The translations under genes were made by a program, and so were the position numbers. This document shows positions 7,210 through 14,562 of a stretch of 15,121 nt of DNA, piece by piece. Within the stretch, counting starts at the first letter, position 1. Each line of letters opens with the position of its first letter. The notes under the pieces are model-generated. The model worked only from the letters and a program-made list of their open reading frames with translations. It searched no databases and was not told where the DNA came from. The stretch is from positions 1-15,121 of the forward strand of contig JAISYA010000233.1 of assembly GCA_031270205.1 (NCBI GenBank), written 5' to 3'. This DNA is from Treponema sp. Its GTDB lineage: Bacteria > Spirochaetota > Spirochaetia > Treponematales > Breznakiellaceae.

Positions 7210-7262
7210 GGCGGACCGGCCGATTGAACGGTATCCGCCAGAGGGCTGCTGCTAAAGCAGCC
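7210..7262 (+). terminator. Two hairpins after the TPR gene, possible terminator
   Basis: A first stem pairs GGCGGACCG (7210-7218) with CGG (7229-7231) and TCCGCC (7234-7239) across a TA bulge. A second pairs GGCTGCT (7244-7250) with AGCAGCC (7256-7262) around GCTAA and is followed by TGTAGTTTGATT, which has only a weak T-run. Termination after the TPR gene is plausible but not strongly marked. The remaining part of the gap up to 7467 is the leader of the heat-shock gene; I see no coding sequence in it. Confidence 0.4.
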
Positions 7263-7332
7263 TGTAGTTTGATTATAATGCGCGAAACACAGCAAACTGC
7301 CAGGATTTACCGTATCCAACAATCATAAAAGG

Positions 7333-7341
7333 TGATACACT
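7333..7341 (+). promoter_or_regulatory. Candidate promoter of the small heat-shock gene
   Basis: TGATACACT (7333-7341) fits an extended -10 element, with a poor -35 (TATCCA, 7313-7318) 17 bases upstream. A TATAAT at 7274-7279 is an alternative without a matching -35 box. I find no CIRCE inverted repeat and no sigma32-like boxes. Either promoter would give a structured leader of at least about 120 bases. Confidence 0.3.
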
Positions 7342-7375
7342 AACAGTCAGGGAACCGCCCGTACGGGGATTCCCG

Positions 7376-7463
7376 CGCGGCTTTTACGGCCGCGATTCCA
7401 TATGGCCGGAGGAACGGCTTGCCAGGTGTTCCCGGCCGTCACACTCAGGGTGTGAAAGGAGCC
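7376..7463 (+). promoter_or_regulatory. Structured leader that can mask the ribosome site (candidate RNA thermometer)
   Basis: Pairings visible by eye: GGCUUUU (7379-7385) with AAGGAGCC within 7456-7463, giving seven consecutive pairs in which UUUU faces AGGA as in fourU thermometers; directly inside it ACGGCCG (7386-7392) with CGGCCGU (7433-7439); then CACAC (7440-7444) with GUGUG (7450-7454); and GGAAC (7411-7415) with GUUCC (7428-7432). These helices abut, forming a compact junction that covers the Shine-Dalgarno AAAGGAG (7455-7461). A competing GC-only stem CGCGGC (7376-7381) with GCCGCG (7389-7394) would put UUUU in a loop and free the site. No folding was computed; temperature control is inference, supported by the downstream gene type. 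Confidence 0.4.
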
Positions 7464-7467
7464 TTAT

Positions 7468-8049
7468 ATGAAAGGTACGAGAACGTACATGGATCTGGGC
7501 AGCATCTTCGATGAAATTTTTGAGGCGGCCCAGGATTTCAAGGATGAATTCCACCGGAATTTTAAGCACTACGGGAGCGAAGGCGGCGACGGTTTCGGCC
7601 AGGGGCCTTTCGGATTCGGAAAACACTGTTTCGACGAAAATACCGATTTTTATCCGAACTATTCCTATCCGCCGATGAACGCCTTTATGACCGGCGACCG
7701 TACCATGGTTTTTGAATTTGCCCTCGCCGGCTTTGACGAAAAGGACATCAGCCTTTCCTTTCAGGGTGACTACATGGTCTTTTCGGCGAAGATTTCCGAA
7801 AGCCTCAGCGCGGAGCTGGACGGGGACGGTCCGGTGAAAATCCGTGACGAGAACGTCCGCTATTTCAAGCGGCGGCTCAAGCTAAAAGACATTGAAAAGC
7901 AGAAGTATTTTGTCCCCCTGGACAAATACGCCCAGGAAAAGGTAAAGGCGGTCTACCGAAACGGCATTCTCAGGGTGTCCGTTCCCCCCAAGGATGAGCC
8001 GGATCAAAACGACGGGATAAAGATAGAGATCATCAAGGAAAAGGTTTAG
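7468..8049 (+). CDS. Small heat-shock protein, Hsp20/alpha-crystallin family
   Basis: A 193-residue ATP-independent chaperone of the cytoplasm that binds unfolding proteins. The N-terminal 65 residues are Phe/Gly-rich and variable, as usual for the family. The alpha-crystallin domain covers about 68-175: TMVFEFALAGFDEKDISLSFQ, YMVFSAK, the strand pair around RYFKRRLKL, and VKAVYRNGILRVSVPPK with the Asn-Gly-Ile-Leu signature (165-168). A C-terminal IKIEI (184-188) supplies the IxI anchor for oligomer assembly. The ATG at 7468 follows AAAGGAG (7455-7461), which may be sequestered in the leader. The gene stands alone between a possible terminator and a strong bidirectional terminator. Confidence 0.93.
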   Translation: MKGTRTYMDLGSIFDEIFEAAQDFKDEFHRNFKHYGSEGGDGFGQGPFGFGKHCFDENTDFYPNYSYPPMNAFMTGDRTMVFEFALAGFDEKDISLSFQGDYMVFSAKISESLSAELDGDGPVKIRDENVRYFKRRLKLKDIEKQKYFVPLDKYAQEKVKAVYRNGILRVSVPPKDEPDQNDGIKIEIIKEKV

Positions 8050-8065
8050 CGGCTCTGTCAAAATT

Positions 8066-8107
8066 GCCGGGGCGTCCTCAATGAGCCTCCGCAGGACAAG
8101 CCCCGGC
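8066..8107. terminator. Bidirectional terminator between convergent genes
   Basis: GCCGGGGC (8066-8073) pairs with GCCCCGGC (8100-8107), continued by GTCCT (8074-8078) with AGGAC (8093-8097) across a 2-base AA bulge, for 13 base pairs in all. The + strand continues GTTTACG. The - strand continues AATTTTGAC, the better T-run. It lies between the stops of the heat-shock gene (+) and the DinB gene (-), so it should end both transcripts. Confidence 0.8.
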
Positions 8108-8119
8108 GTTTACGTTCAA

Positions 8120-8650
8120 TCAGTCAAGAAACTGTATATTGATCCCCGAATAATCGTTGTCGATTTTCAGTTCATCCAGTATTTGGGAGAGCTGGCCCCG
8201 GTGGTGGGTTCCGTGGGCGGCCAACTGCTGAAGCATGAAATAGAGCGGCACTTCGGCGGGATTGCCGCCGTACCAGTCGATCTTCAGGGGATCCCTGAAA
8301 TCGCCGTCCTCAAGGGCGGAGACAAAGTTCACCAGGGCGCTGTCGGCCGCGGCGAATAATCCGCCCAGGGATTTCCACCCGGATTCGTCCAGCTTGCCTT
8401 CGGGAATCGCAAGGTCTTCCAGGGCCGACAGGGCCTTCATTGCCGCGGCGTTGCCGGGAAAGACGGCATTGAACATCCCCAGGAAAAAGGTTGTCCCGCC
8501 CAGAAGATGCCGGAGAAGGCCGGAGAGGCTGCCGTAGTAACTGCCCCGGTCCTTTTCACGCTCGTCATTGGACAGCTTGCCCAGAATAGCGTATACCGCC
8601 CGGTTTGCCTCTTCGTTGTACTTCGCGAAACTTACAAATACTTCTTTCAT
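8120..8650 (-). CDS. DinB-family (YfiT-like) metal-binding four-helix protein
   Basis: A 176-residue protein of the DinB superfamily of metal-dependent four-helix-bundle proteins; the damage-inducible name is historical, and relatives include thiol transferases. It is not DinB DNA polymerase IV. Candidate metal ligands are His48 (LLRHLLGG), and His146 and His150 in HGTHHRGQLSQIL, the HxxxH pattern of the family; the HHRGQ string is a strong family mark. Substrate unknown. A good ribosome site (GGAGGAT, complement of 8654-8660) precedes the ATG. The gene starts 11 bases after the permease stop, so the two are almost certainly cotranscribed. Confidence 0.85.
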   Translation of the reverse strand: MKEVFVSFAKYNEEANRAVYAILGKLSNDEREKDRGSYYGSLSGLLRHLLGGTTFFLGMFNAVFPGNAAAMKALSALEDLAIPEGKLDESGWKSLGGLFAAADSALVNFVSALEDGDFRDPLKIDWYGGNPAEVPLYFMLQQLAAHGTHHRGQLSQILDELKIDNDYSGINIQFLD

Positions 8651-8661
8651 GTCATCCTCCG

Positions 8662-9954
8662 TTATAAAAAGAACCGCAGCATGAACACCACAAAGAGCAC
8701 CCAGCTTACCGCGCTGATCTCCCTGAACTTGCCGGCGGCGAGTTTAAGCAGCACGTAAGAGATAATCCCGTACACGATACCTTCGGCAATACTGTATGCA
8801 AAGGGCATCATCAGGATGGCAAGGAAGGCGGGAATGCCTTCAGTCGGGTCTGAAAAATCAATCGACGTTACCGGCCGCATCATGAGGAAACCCACCATGA
8901 TCAGCGCCGGAGCCGTGGCCGCGGAGGGGATCAGCAGGAACAGGGGGGCGAAAAACAGCGCCAGCAGGAACAGCACCGCGGTGCTCAGGCTCGTAAGGCC
9001 CGTGCGGCCCCCGGCGGCGACGCCGGCGGCGCTTTCCACATAGCTCGTAACGGTAGAGGTTCCCAGAGCCGCGCCGGCGACCGTGCCTACCGCGTCGGCA
9101 ATGAGGGCCTGCTTGACACGGGGAATATTCCCGTTCTTGTCAATAAGCCCCGCCTGGGTGGTAACCCCCACGAGAGTTCCCACCGTATCAAAAATATCCA
9201 CAAAGAGGAACGTAAAGAACACCGTGAAAAACTTGAAGGACAGCACCGCGGAAAAATCAAACTGGAACAGGAGAGGCGCCGCGGGGAGGCCCACCGGTGA
9301 CCAGCCTTCGGGAACCGTGGTGACGCCCAGGGGAATGCCGATAACGGTAGTGGCCAGGATGCCGATAAGAATGGAACCGGGAACTTTCAGGGTATACAGC
9401 ACAATGATGATGATGAGGCCGAGAAACGCCAGCAGCGGGCTGGCCGCGCTCAGATCTCCAAGTCCGATTATCGTGCCGGCGGTATTTACTACTATCCCCG
9501 AATTGGCAAAACCGATAAGGGCGATAAAAATACCGATGCCGACGGCCACGGCTTTCTTGAGGTTTGTCGGGATTGCCTTGATGATCGCCTCGCGGGCGTT
9601 AAAAAACGACAAAATGATAAAGAGAATACCTTCAAGGAACACCGCGGTAAGGGCCACCTGCCAGGAATATCCCATCCCCAAAACCACCGCGTAGGTGAAG
9701 AAGGCGTTAAGCCCCATACCGGGGGCCAGCGCTATGGGCAGGTTGGCCGCGAACGCCATAACCAGCGTGGCGATAGCCGACGAGATTGCCGTGGCGGTAA
9801 AGACCGCGCCCGCCGTCATGCCGTTACCGATTTCACCCAGCATACCCGGATTAACTATCAGGATATAGGCCATCGTCAAAAAAGTGGTGAGACCGGCAAA
9901 AATCTCCCGTTGGACCGTAGTCCCGCGCTCTTTGAGCCTGAACAATTTCTCCAT
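8662..9954 (-). CDS. NCS2-family purine permease (AzgA/PbuG-like)
   Basis: A 430-residue inner-membrane transporter of the AzgA/PbuG branch of NCS2, which imports adenine, guanine or hypoxanthine with protons. It is strongly hydrophobic throughout, with about 12 to 14 membrane segments. Family signatures: NLPIALAPGMGLNAFF (71-86), FVDIFDTVGTLVGV (251-264) and TSTVTSYVESAAGVAAGGRTGL (299-320). Length matches the family. The ribosome site AAGGAGG (complement of 9960-9966) is strong, but directly touches the T-run of the terminator after hndD, leaving no room for a separate promoter. It is followed by the DinB gene. Exact purine specificity cannot be read from the sequence. Confidence 0.92.
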   Translation of the reverse strand: MEKLFRLKERGTTVQREIFAGLTTFLTMAYILIVNPGMLGEIGNGMTAGAVFTATAISSAIATLVMAFAANLPIALAPGMGLNAFFTYAVVLGMGYSWQVALTAVFLEGILFIILSFFNAREAIIKAIPTNLKKAVAVGIGIFIALIGFANSGIVVNTAGTIIGLGDLSAASPLLAFLGLIIIIVLYTLKVPGSILIGILATTVIGIPLGVTTVPEGWSPVGLPAAPLLFQFDFSAVLSFKFFTVFFTFLFVDIFDTVGTLVGVTTQAGLIDKNGNIPRVKQALIADAVGTVAGAALGTSTVTSYVESAAGVAAGGRTGLTSLSTAVLFLLALFFAPLFLLIPSAATAPALIMVGFLMMRPVTSIDFSDPTEGIPAFLAILMMPFAYSIAEGIVYGIISYVLLKLAAGKFREISAVSWVLFVVFMLRFFL

Positions 9955-9966
9955 TGTTTCCTCCTT

Positions 9967-10007
9967 AAAAATAGGCGGCGCGGCTTGTTACCGCCGCCGC
10001 CAAAAAA
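9967..10007 (-). terminator. Terminator after hndD, abutting the permease ribosome site
   Basis: Read on the - strand, a GGCGGCGGCGG arm (complement of 9991-10001) pairs with CCGCGCCGCC (complement of 9974-9983) with one bulged G, around a TAACAAG loop. It is followed by TATTTTT (complement of 9967-9973). A T-run also lies on the 5' side, so it is symmetrical. It begins right after the hndD stop codon. The permease Shine-Dalgarno begins with the next base. Confidence 0.8.
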
Positions 10008-11765
10008 TCACTTTACATACAGGGGACGCTCCACATAGCTGGTGTGGAGCAGTTCGTGGGCCTTGTGGCCGTTGGGCTCGTCCAAAAATTCCTGGTATAC
10101 CTGGTTGATAAAGGGATTCTGATGGGAGCAGCGATAAAGGGACTTCTCGTCATCGGCGTAGATGCCCGAAGTACGCTGCTCGCGGATAATGTCGGTACAA
10201 CCGTAAGGCTGTCCGCCGCCGCCGATACAGCCCCCCCGGCAGGCCATGACTTCCACAAAGTGGTAGGGCGTTTCCCTGCCGGAGTCCCGCGCGGCGCGGA
10301 TCTTGTCCAGTACCGCGGCGATATTCCCCATCTGATGGGCAATGGCTATGCGGATTTTCGTCCCGTTGTTAAAATCCACTTCCGCTTCCTTTACCCCCTC
10401 AAGACCGCGGGCGGGTTTGAAGTTCACATCGGAAAGTTCTTTCCCCGTCACCAGGAAGTAAGCGCTGCGCACCGCCGCTTCCATAACGCCGCCGGTTACG
10501 CCGAAGATAGTACCCGCGCCGGTATACGGCCCCAGGGGATTGTCCGCTTCTTCGTCGGGAAGTTTGAGAATATCAATGCCCGCCTGTTTGATCATCCGCG
10601 CCAGTTCCCGCGTGGTGATCACAATGTCCACGTCATAACCGTGACCGGCGCTTTTCATGTCGTCGTTGCGGCGCGTTTCCCACTTTTTCGCCGTGCAGGG
10701 CATCACCGACACCGAATAGACCGTGTCGGGGTCTACCCCCGCCTTGTCCGCCCAATACGCCTTGATCATCGCCCCCATCATCTGCTGCGGCGATTTCGCC
10801 GTTGAGAAGTTCGGTATCATGTCGGCGTAATATTTTTCCATATAGTCAACCCAGGCGGGGCAGCAGGATGTGATGAGCGGAATGTCGCCCTTTTCGGTAA
10901 GGCGTTTCACCAGTTCGGTCCCCTCTTCCATTATGGTAAGATCGGCGGAAAAGTTGGTGTCGAATACGGTTTTGAAACCGAGGCGGCGGAGGGCGGCGTA
11001 GATTTTTTTGGTGAACACTGTTCCCGGCTCAAGGCCGAATTCCTCCGCCAGCGCGACCCGCACCGCCGGGGCGATCTGCACCACGGTATGCTGCTGCGGG
11101 TTGTGCAGGGCGTTCCAGACCTTGACGGTATCGTCCCGCTCGTAGATAGCCCCAACCGGACAGTGGGCGGCGCACTGGCCGCATTTGATACAGGGGCTTT
11201 CGCCCAGGGGAGCGTCCGCGGCGCTGGCGATCCGCCCCTTGATGCCCCGCCCCAGAAATTCCAGCGCCCATACGTTCTGCACTTCCTGGCAGACTTTGAC
11301 GCATCTTCCGCAGCGGATACATTTCTCAGGGTTGAGTATAATCGCCGGATTGGAATCGTCCACGGAAAGTCCGTTCATCACCTTTTTGTACGGCGCTTCC
11401 CTGATGCCGAATTCCTCGGCCAGGGTCTGCAGCTCGCAGCTTCCGTTCCGCGGGCACTGGAGACAGTCGTTGGGATGGTTTGAGAGGATCAGTTCCAGCA
11501 CGGTGCGCCTCGTGGCGATGATCTCCGCATCATGGGTGATAATCTCCTTGCCTTCCATGCTGCCATCCACCGGGGTGGTACAGGCCCGAACCATCCGGGG
11601 ACTACCCGCCATGCGGACAATGCAGATCCCGCAGGAAGCCCAGGCCGGAAGATCCGGATTGTAACAGAGGGTGGGAATTTTTATGTTTACTTTCTTGGCC
11701 GTTTCGAGGATCGTGTCTCCTTCCGCAGCCTGAACCGGAATGCCGTTTATCTTCAGGTTTATCAT
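10008..11765 (-). CDS. hndD: [FeFe]-hydrogenase catalytic subunit HndD
   Basis: A 585-residue H-cluster subunit that interconverts H2 with protons and electrons. In order: an N-terminal [2Fe-2S] domain (Cys34, 45, 48, 62); the His-ligated [4Fe-4S] site (His97, Cys101, 104, 110); two [4Fe-4S] sites (Cys149, 152, 155, 159 and Cys192, 195, 198, 202); then the H-cluster domain with TSCCPAW (299-305), MPCTAKK (Cys357) and MACRGGCIGGGGQP (Cys509, Cys513). All cluster ligands and the proton-relay Cys are present, so it should be active. There is no C-terminal extra [2Fe-2S] domain like that of Thermotoga HydA; layout and length match Desulfovibrio-type HndD. The ribosome site is GGAG just before the ATG, 12 bases after the hndC stop. 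Maturation proteins HydE, F and G are needed but not encoded here. Confidence 0.96.
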   Translation of the reverse strand: MINLKINGIPVQAAEGDTILETAKKVNIKIPTLCYNPDLPAWASCGICIVRMAGSPRMVRACTTPVDGSMEGKEIITHDAEIIATRRTVLELILSNHPNDCLQCPRNGSCELQTLAEEFGIREAPYKKVMNGLSVDDSNPAIILNPEKCIRCGRCVKVCQEVQNVWALEFLGRGIKGRIASAADAPLGESPCIKCGQCAAHCPVGAIYERDDTVKVWNALHNPQQHTVVQIAPAVRVALAEEFGLEPGTVFTKKIYAALRRLGFKTVFDTNFSADLTIMEEGTELVKRLTEKGDIPLITSCCPAWVDYMEKYYADMIPNFSTAKSPQQMMGAMIKAYWADKAGVDPDTVYSVSVMPCTAKKWETRRNDDMKSAGHGYDVDIVITTRELARMIKQAGIDILKLPDEEADNPLGPYTGAGTIFGVTGGVMEAAVRSAYFLVTGKELSDVNFKPARGLEGVKEAEVDFNNGTKIRIAIAHQMGNIAAVLDKIRAARDSGRETPYHFVEVMACRGGCIGGGGQPYGCTDIIREQRTSGIYADDEKSLYRCSHQNPFINQVYQEFLDEPNGHKAHELLHTSYVERPLYVK

Positions 11766-11777
11766 GGTATACTCCTA

Positions 11778-13592
11778 TTAGCCCTTGGTAATCGCGCCGA
11801 ATTTACAGGTCTTGAAGCACTCGCCGCACTTGAGACAAGCCGCCTGATCAATGAGGTAGGGCGGCCGTTTCTTGTCCGGATACTTGGAGGCGTCTTCAAC
11901 GGCGATACAGTTGCCGGGACATTTTTTGGTGCAGGCGCCGCAGCCGATACACTTGGCCGGATCAATGGTAAAGCGCAGCAGACTCTTGCACTTGCCGGCC
12001 CGGCACTTTTTATCCCTGATATGCTCCAGATACTCTTCCCGGAAATTTTTTACCGTAGACAGGGTGGGGTTGGGCGCCGTCATGCCCAACTGGCAAAGGC
12101 TTGCCTTGGCCATGGCCTTGCCGATGGTCTCAAGTTTGTCGAGGTCGCTTTCCTCGCCGTTGCCCTTGGCGATTTTTTCCAGGATGTTGAGCAGTTGGGT
12201 CGTCCCGATGCGGCAGGGCGAACATTTGCCGCAGCTTTCATCCACACAGAAGTCCATGTAAAAGCGCGCCACGTCCACCACGCAGTCGTCTTCGTCCATG
12301 ACGATCATGCCGCCTGAACCCATCATCGAGCCGTTGGCGGCGAGGCTTTCAAAGTCGATGGGCGTATCCAGTATCTTGTCGGTAAGTATACCCCCCGAAG
12401 GGCCGCCGGTCTGCACGCCCTTGAATTTTTTGCCGTCTTTAATGCCGCCGCCTATCTCGAAAATGATCTCCCGCAGGGTGGTCCCCATGGGCACTTCCAC
12501 CAGGCCGGAGTTCTTTACCTTGCCGGTAAGGGCGAATACTTTCGTCCCTTTGGATTTCTCGGTACCCAGCCGGGCAAGCCAGGCCCCGCCCTTGGCCGTG
12601 ATCACCGGAATATTGGCCAGGGTTTCAACGTTGTTGATAATCGTAGGCCGCTGCCACAGGCCCTTGTTCGCCGGGAAAGGCGGCTTGGGTACGGGCATGC
12701 CCCGGTTCCCTTCCACGGATTTGATAAGCGCCGTTTCCTCGCCGCAGACAAAAGCGCCCGCGCCAAGGCGGATTTCAATGTCGAAATCAAAACCGGAGCC
12801 AAGGATGTTTTTGCCTAACAGGCCGTATTCCTGGGCCTGCCTCAGGGCGATCCGCAGCCTCTCAATGGCCAGGGGGTATTCCGCCCGTATGTACACAAAG
12901 CCCTGGTTCGCGCCGATTGCCTTGCCCGCGGTGATCATCCCTTCGATAACCGAGTGGGGATCGCCTTCGATAGTGGAACGGTCCATGTACGCGCCGGGGT
13001 CGCCCTCGTCGGCGTTGCAGATAACGTACTTGACGTCCCCCTGGGCCTTGCGGGCAAGGTCCCATTTGAGCCAGGTGGGAAAGCCCGCCCCGCCCCGGCC
13101 GCGCATTCCTGAGGCCTTCATCTCTTCAATGATCCGCTCCGGCGCCCATTCAAACAGCACCTTCTCAAGGCCGCTGTAGCCCTCGCGGGCAATGTATTCG
13201 TCGATATTCTCAGGATCAATGACGCCGCAGTTACGGAGCACAACCCGGAACTGTTTCTGGTAGAACTGAATGTCCTCGATGGAGGTCTTCTTTTTCGCCT
13301 CAGTGTCTTCTTTGTACAGGAGCCGGGGGACTTCCCGGCCTTTGACTATCTGCTCGGCGATGATTTCTTTGGCGTCTTCGGGTTTGACATCCACATAGAA
13401 CGATTCTTCGGGAAGCACTTTGACAATAGGCCCCCGTTCGCAGAAACCGAAACAGCCGGTCTGCACGATCTGGACCTCGCTTGTCACCTTTTGGGCGTTG
13501 GCTTCCCTGATAAGCTCTTCGTAGATTTTCCTGCCCTTGTTTGATTCACAGGCCGTACCGCCGCAGCACAGGATAAAGTGGTTATATGCCAT
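11778..13592 (-). CDS. hndC: Hydrogenase flavoprotein subunit HndC (NuoF-like)
   Basis: A 604-residue FMN and NAD(P)-binding subunit, homologous to NuoF of complex I, that passes electrons between the pyridine nucleotide and the iron-sulfur chain. An N-terminal thioredoxin-like ferredoxin domain has Cys10-x4-Cys15 and Cys47-x3-Cys51. The FMN/NAD core shows GRGGAGFP (165-172), NADEGDPGAYMDR (193-205) and GAGAFVCGEETALI (277-290). A [4Fe-4S] site is formed by Cys454, 457, 460 and 500. The C-terminus has two ferredoxin clusters (Cys548, 551, 554, 558 and Cys586, 589, 592, 596). This architecture is that of HndC and of HydB in electron-bifurcating hydrogenases; whether this enzyme bifurcates, and whether it uses NAD or NADP, cannot be read directly. 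AGGAGA precedes the ATG; the gap to hndB is 9 bases. Confidence 0.96.
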   Translation of the reverse strand: MAYNHFILCCGGTACESNKGRKIYEELIREANAQKVTSEVQIVQTGCFGFCERGPIVKVLPEESFYVDVKPEDAKEIIAEQIVKGREVPRLLYKEDTEAKKKTSIEDIQFYQKQFRVVLRNCGVIDPENIDEYIAREGYSGLEKVLFEWAPERIIEEMKASGMRGRGGAGFPTWLKWDLARKAQGDVKYVICNADEGDPGAYMDRSTIEGDPHSVIEGMITAGKAIGANQGFVYIRAEYPLAIERLRIALRQAQEYGLLGKNILGSGFDFDIEIRLGAGAFVCGEETALIKSVEGNRGMPVPKPPFPANKGLWQRPTIINNVETLANIPVITAKGGAWLARLGTEKSKGTKVFALTGKVKNSGLVEVPMGTTLREIIFEIGGGIKDGKKFKGVQTGGPSGGILTDKILDTPIDFESLAANGSMMGSGGMIVMDEDDCVVDVARFYMDFCVDESCGKCSPCRIGTTQLLNILEKIAKGNGEESDLDKLETIGKAMAKASLCQLGMTAPNPTLSTVKNFREEYLEHIRDKKCRAGKCKSLLRFTIDPAKCIGCGACTKKCPGNCIAVEDASKYPDKKRPPYLIDQAACLKCGECFKTCKFGAITKG

Positions 13593-13601
13593 ATCTTTCT
13601 C

Positions 13602-13991
13602 CTATTTAAGAATGTCAGCGGCGGGCCGGTTGAGGATATGATTATCCAGCAGTTCATGGCCGATAATGTGTTTCTGCACAATCTCTTTGGCAACCACGGC
13701 GTCTACCCTGCCGTAGATGACATTGGGCATGCCCGGAGAAATCACTTCAACCGTCGGCTCCGAGTGGCACAGGCCCATGCAGCCGGTCTGCCGCACCATC
13801 ACCTGATCCACCAGCTTGTTCTCATCCAGAGCACTGATAAACGAATCCAGCGTCCCCTTGGCCCCCGCGGCAATACCGCAGGTTCCCATGCCGACGATTA
13901 CCTGGATCTCCTTGCCTTCGGCTTCACGCCGCTGAATGTCCGTCTTTTTTGACTCTCTGAGCTTGCGCAGCTCCTCCAGTGTCATTGCCAT
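13602..13991 (-). CDS. hndB: Hydrogenase small subunit HndB (ferredoxin-like)
   Basis: A 129-residue protein with a charged N-terminal helix (TLEELRKLRESKK) and a thioredoxin-like ferredoxin fold: VIVGMGTCGIAAGAKG (Cys38) and RQTGCMGLCHSEP (Cys71, Cys75). The classic fold uses four Cys (C-x4-C and C-x3-C); the second Cys of the first pair is replaced here by Gly, so only three are available. I recall the same GTCGIAAGA string in other HndB proteins, so this is probably a family trait, not damage. Its likely role is as an accessory or electron-transfer subunit of the Hnd complex. ATG at 13991 with GAGGAGAG upstream; a second ATG two codons on is possible. Confidence 0.9.
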   Translation of the reverse strand: MAMTLEELRKLRESKKTDIQRREAEGKEIQVIVGMGTCGIAAGAKGTLDSFISALDENKLVDQVMVRQTGCMGLCHSEPTVEVISPGMPNVIYGRVDAVVAKEIVQKHIIGHELLDNHILNRPAADILK

Positions 13992-14010
13992 ATCTCTCTC
14001 CTCTCAAATG

Positions 14011-14562
14011 TTATGCTTCCTCTTCCAGGGAACGCAGGTACTTGTCCATCAGCACCAGCGATCCCGTATCCTCAATGTCTCCCAAAACTTCGGCAAGGTC
14101 CGATTTGCGGACCTCGTATTCCAGCGCCGGCCTGTCATCTCTCCTGCGGGAACGCCGTATGTGTATGTCCACAGGCCCGGCGAACATCAGGATGATTCTG
14201 AACATCCCCGGAATATCGCCCGCCGGCGGGGTGTCCACGTTACCGGTATCGAACCAGGCGCTTACCGTGGTACCCTTCCCCTTTTCGGACTTGACATCCC
14301 AGCCGCCGCCCGACTGCTCCGCGGTCTGGATCAGAAAGGGAATGCCCAGCCCCACTTTGCGGTGGGGGTGCTTCATCCCGTCGGTAACAAAGGGGTCCAC
14401 CGCCCGCTCAAGTTCCTCTTTGGTCATGCCCTTGCCGTTGTCCCGCACCAGAAAACGGAACTCTCCGCCGTCCTCGCGCACCTCAAGCTCCACCAGCTCC
14501 GCCCCCGCCTCCGAAGCGTTCTGGGTGATGTCGGTAACCAGGTCGGCCAGCGTAAAGTGCAT
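14011..14562 (-). CDS. Stand-alone GHKL (HATPase_c) ATP-binding protein in the hydrogenase operon
   Basis: A 183-residue protein whose first 105 residues are a Bergerat-fold ATP-binding domain like those of histidine kinases and anti-sigma factors. The N-box is DITQNASEAGA (Asn15), the G1 box DNGKGM (41-46, Asp41), the lid GLGIPF (71-76), and the last box GKGTTVSAWF (95-104). There is no dimerisation/phospho-acceptor His domain, sensor or membrane segment, so it is not a complete sensor kinase. The C-terminal 75 residues (GPVDIHIRRSRRRDD onward) are unassigned. Its ATG directly follows the hndA stop (TAAATG) without a clear ribosome site, so translation is coupled to hndA. The hndB gene follows 19 bases later. 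Similar ATPases occur in hnd-type operons of other anaerobes; their role is not established. Regulation or complex assembly is inference. Confidence 0.88.
   Translation of the reverse strand: MHFTLADLVTDITQNASEAGAELVELEVREDGGEFRFLVRDNGKGMTKEELERAVDPFVTDGMKHPHRKVGLGIPFLIQTAEQSGGGWDVKSEKGKGTTVSAWFDTGNVDTPPAGDIPGMFRIILMFAGPVDIHIRRSRRRDDRPALEYEVRKSDLAEVLGDIEDTGSLVLMDKYLRSLEEEA

Noticed and set aside
7188..7467. CIRCE (HrcA) operator or sigma32 promoter before the heat-shock gene
   Set aside because: No TTAGCACTC/GAGTGCTAA pair and no matching -35/-10 boxes were found.
8120..8650. DNA polymerase IV (also called DinB)
   Set aside because: The 176-residue product has the His pattern of the metal-binding DinB/YfiT superfamily, and no polymerase motifs.
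9955..10007. Purine riboswitch before the NCS2 permease
   Set aside because: The 53-base gap is filled by a terminator hairpin and the ribosome site; no aptamer of about 70 bases fits.
12298..13179. 293-codon open frame on the + strand opposite hndC
   Set aside because: Shadow of a highly conserved NuoF-like coding region; no ribosome site or family resemblance.
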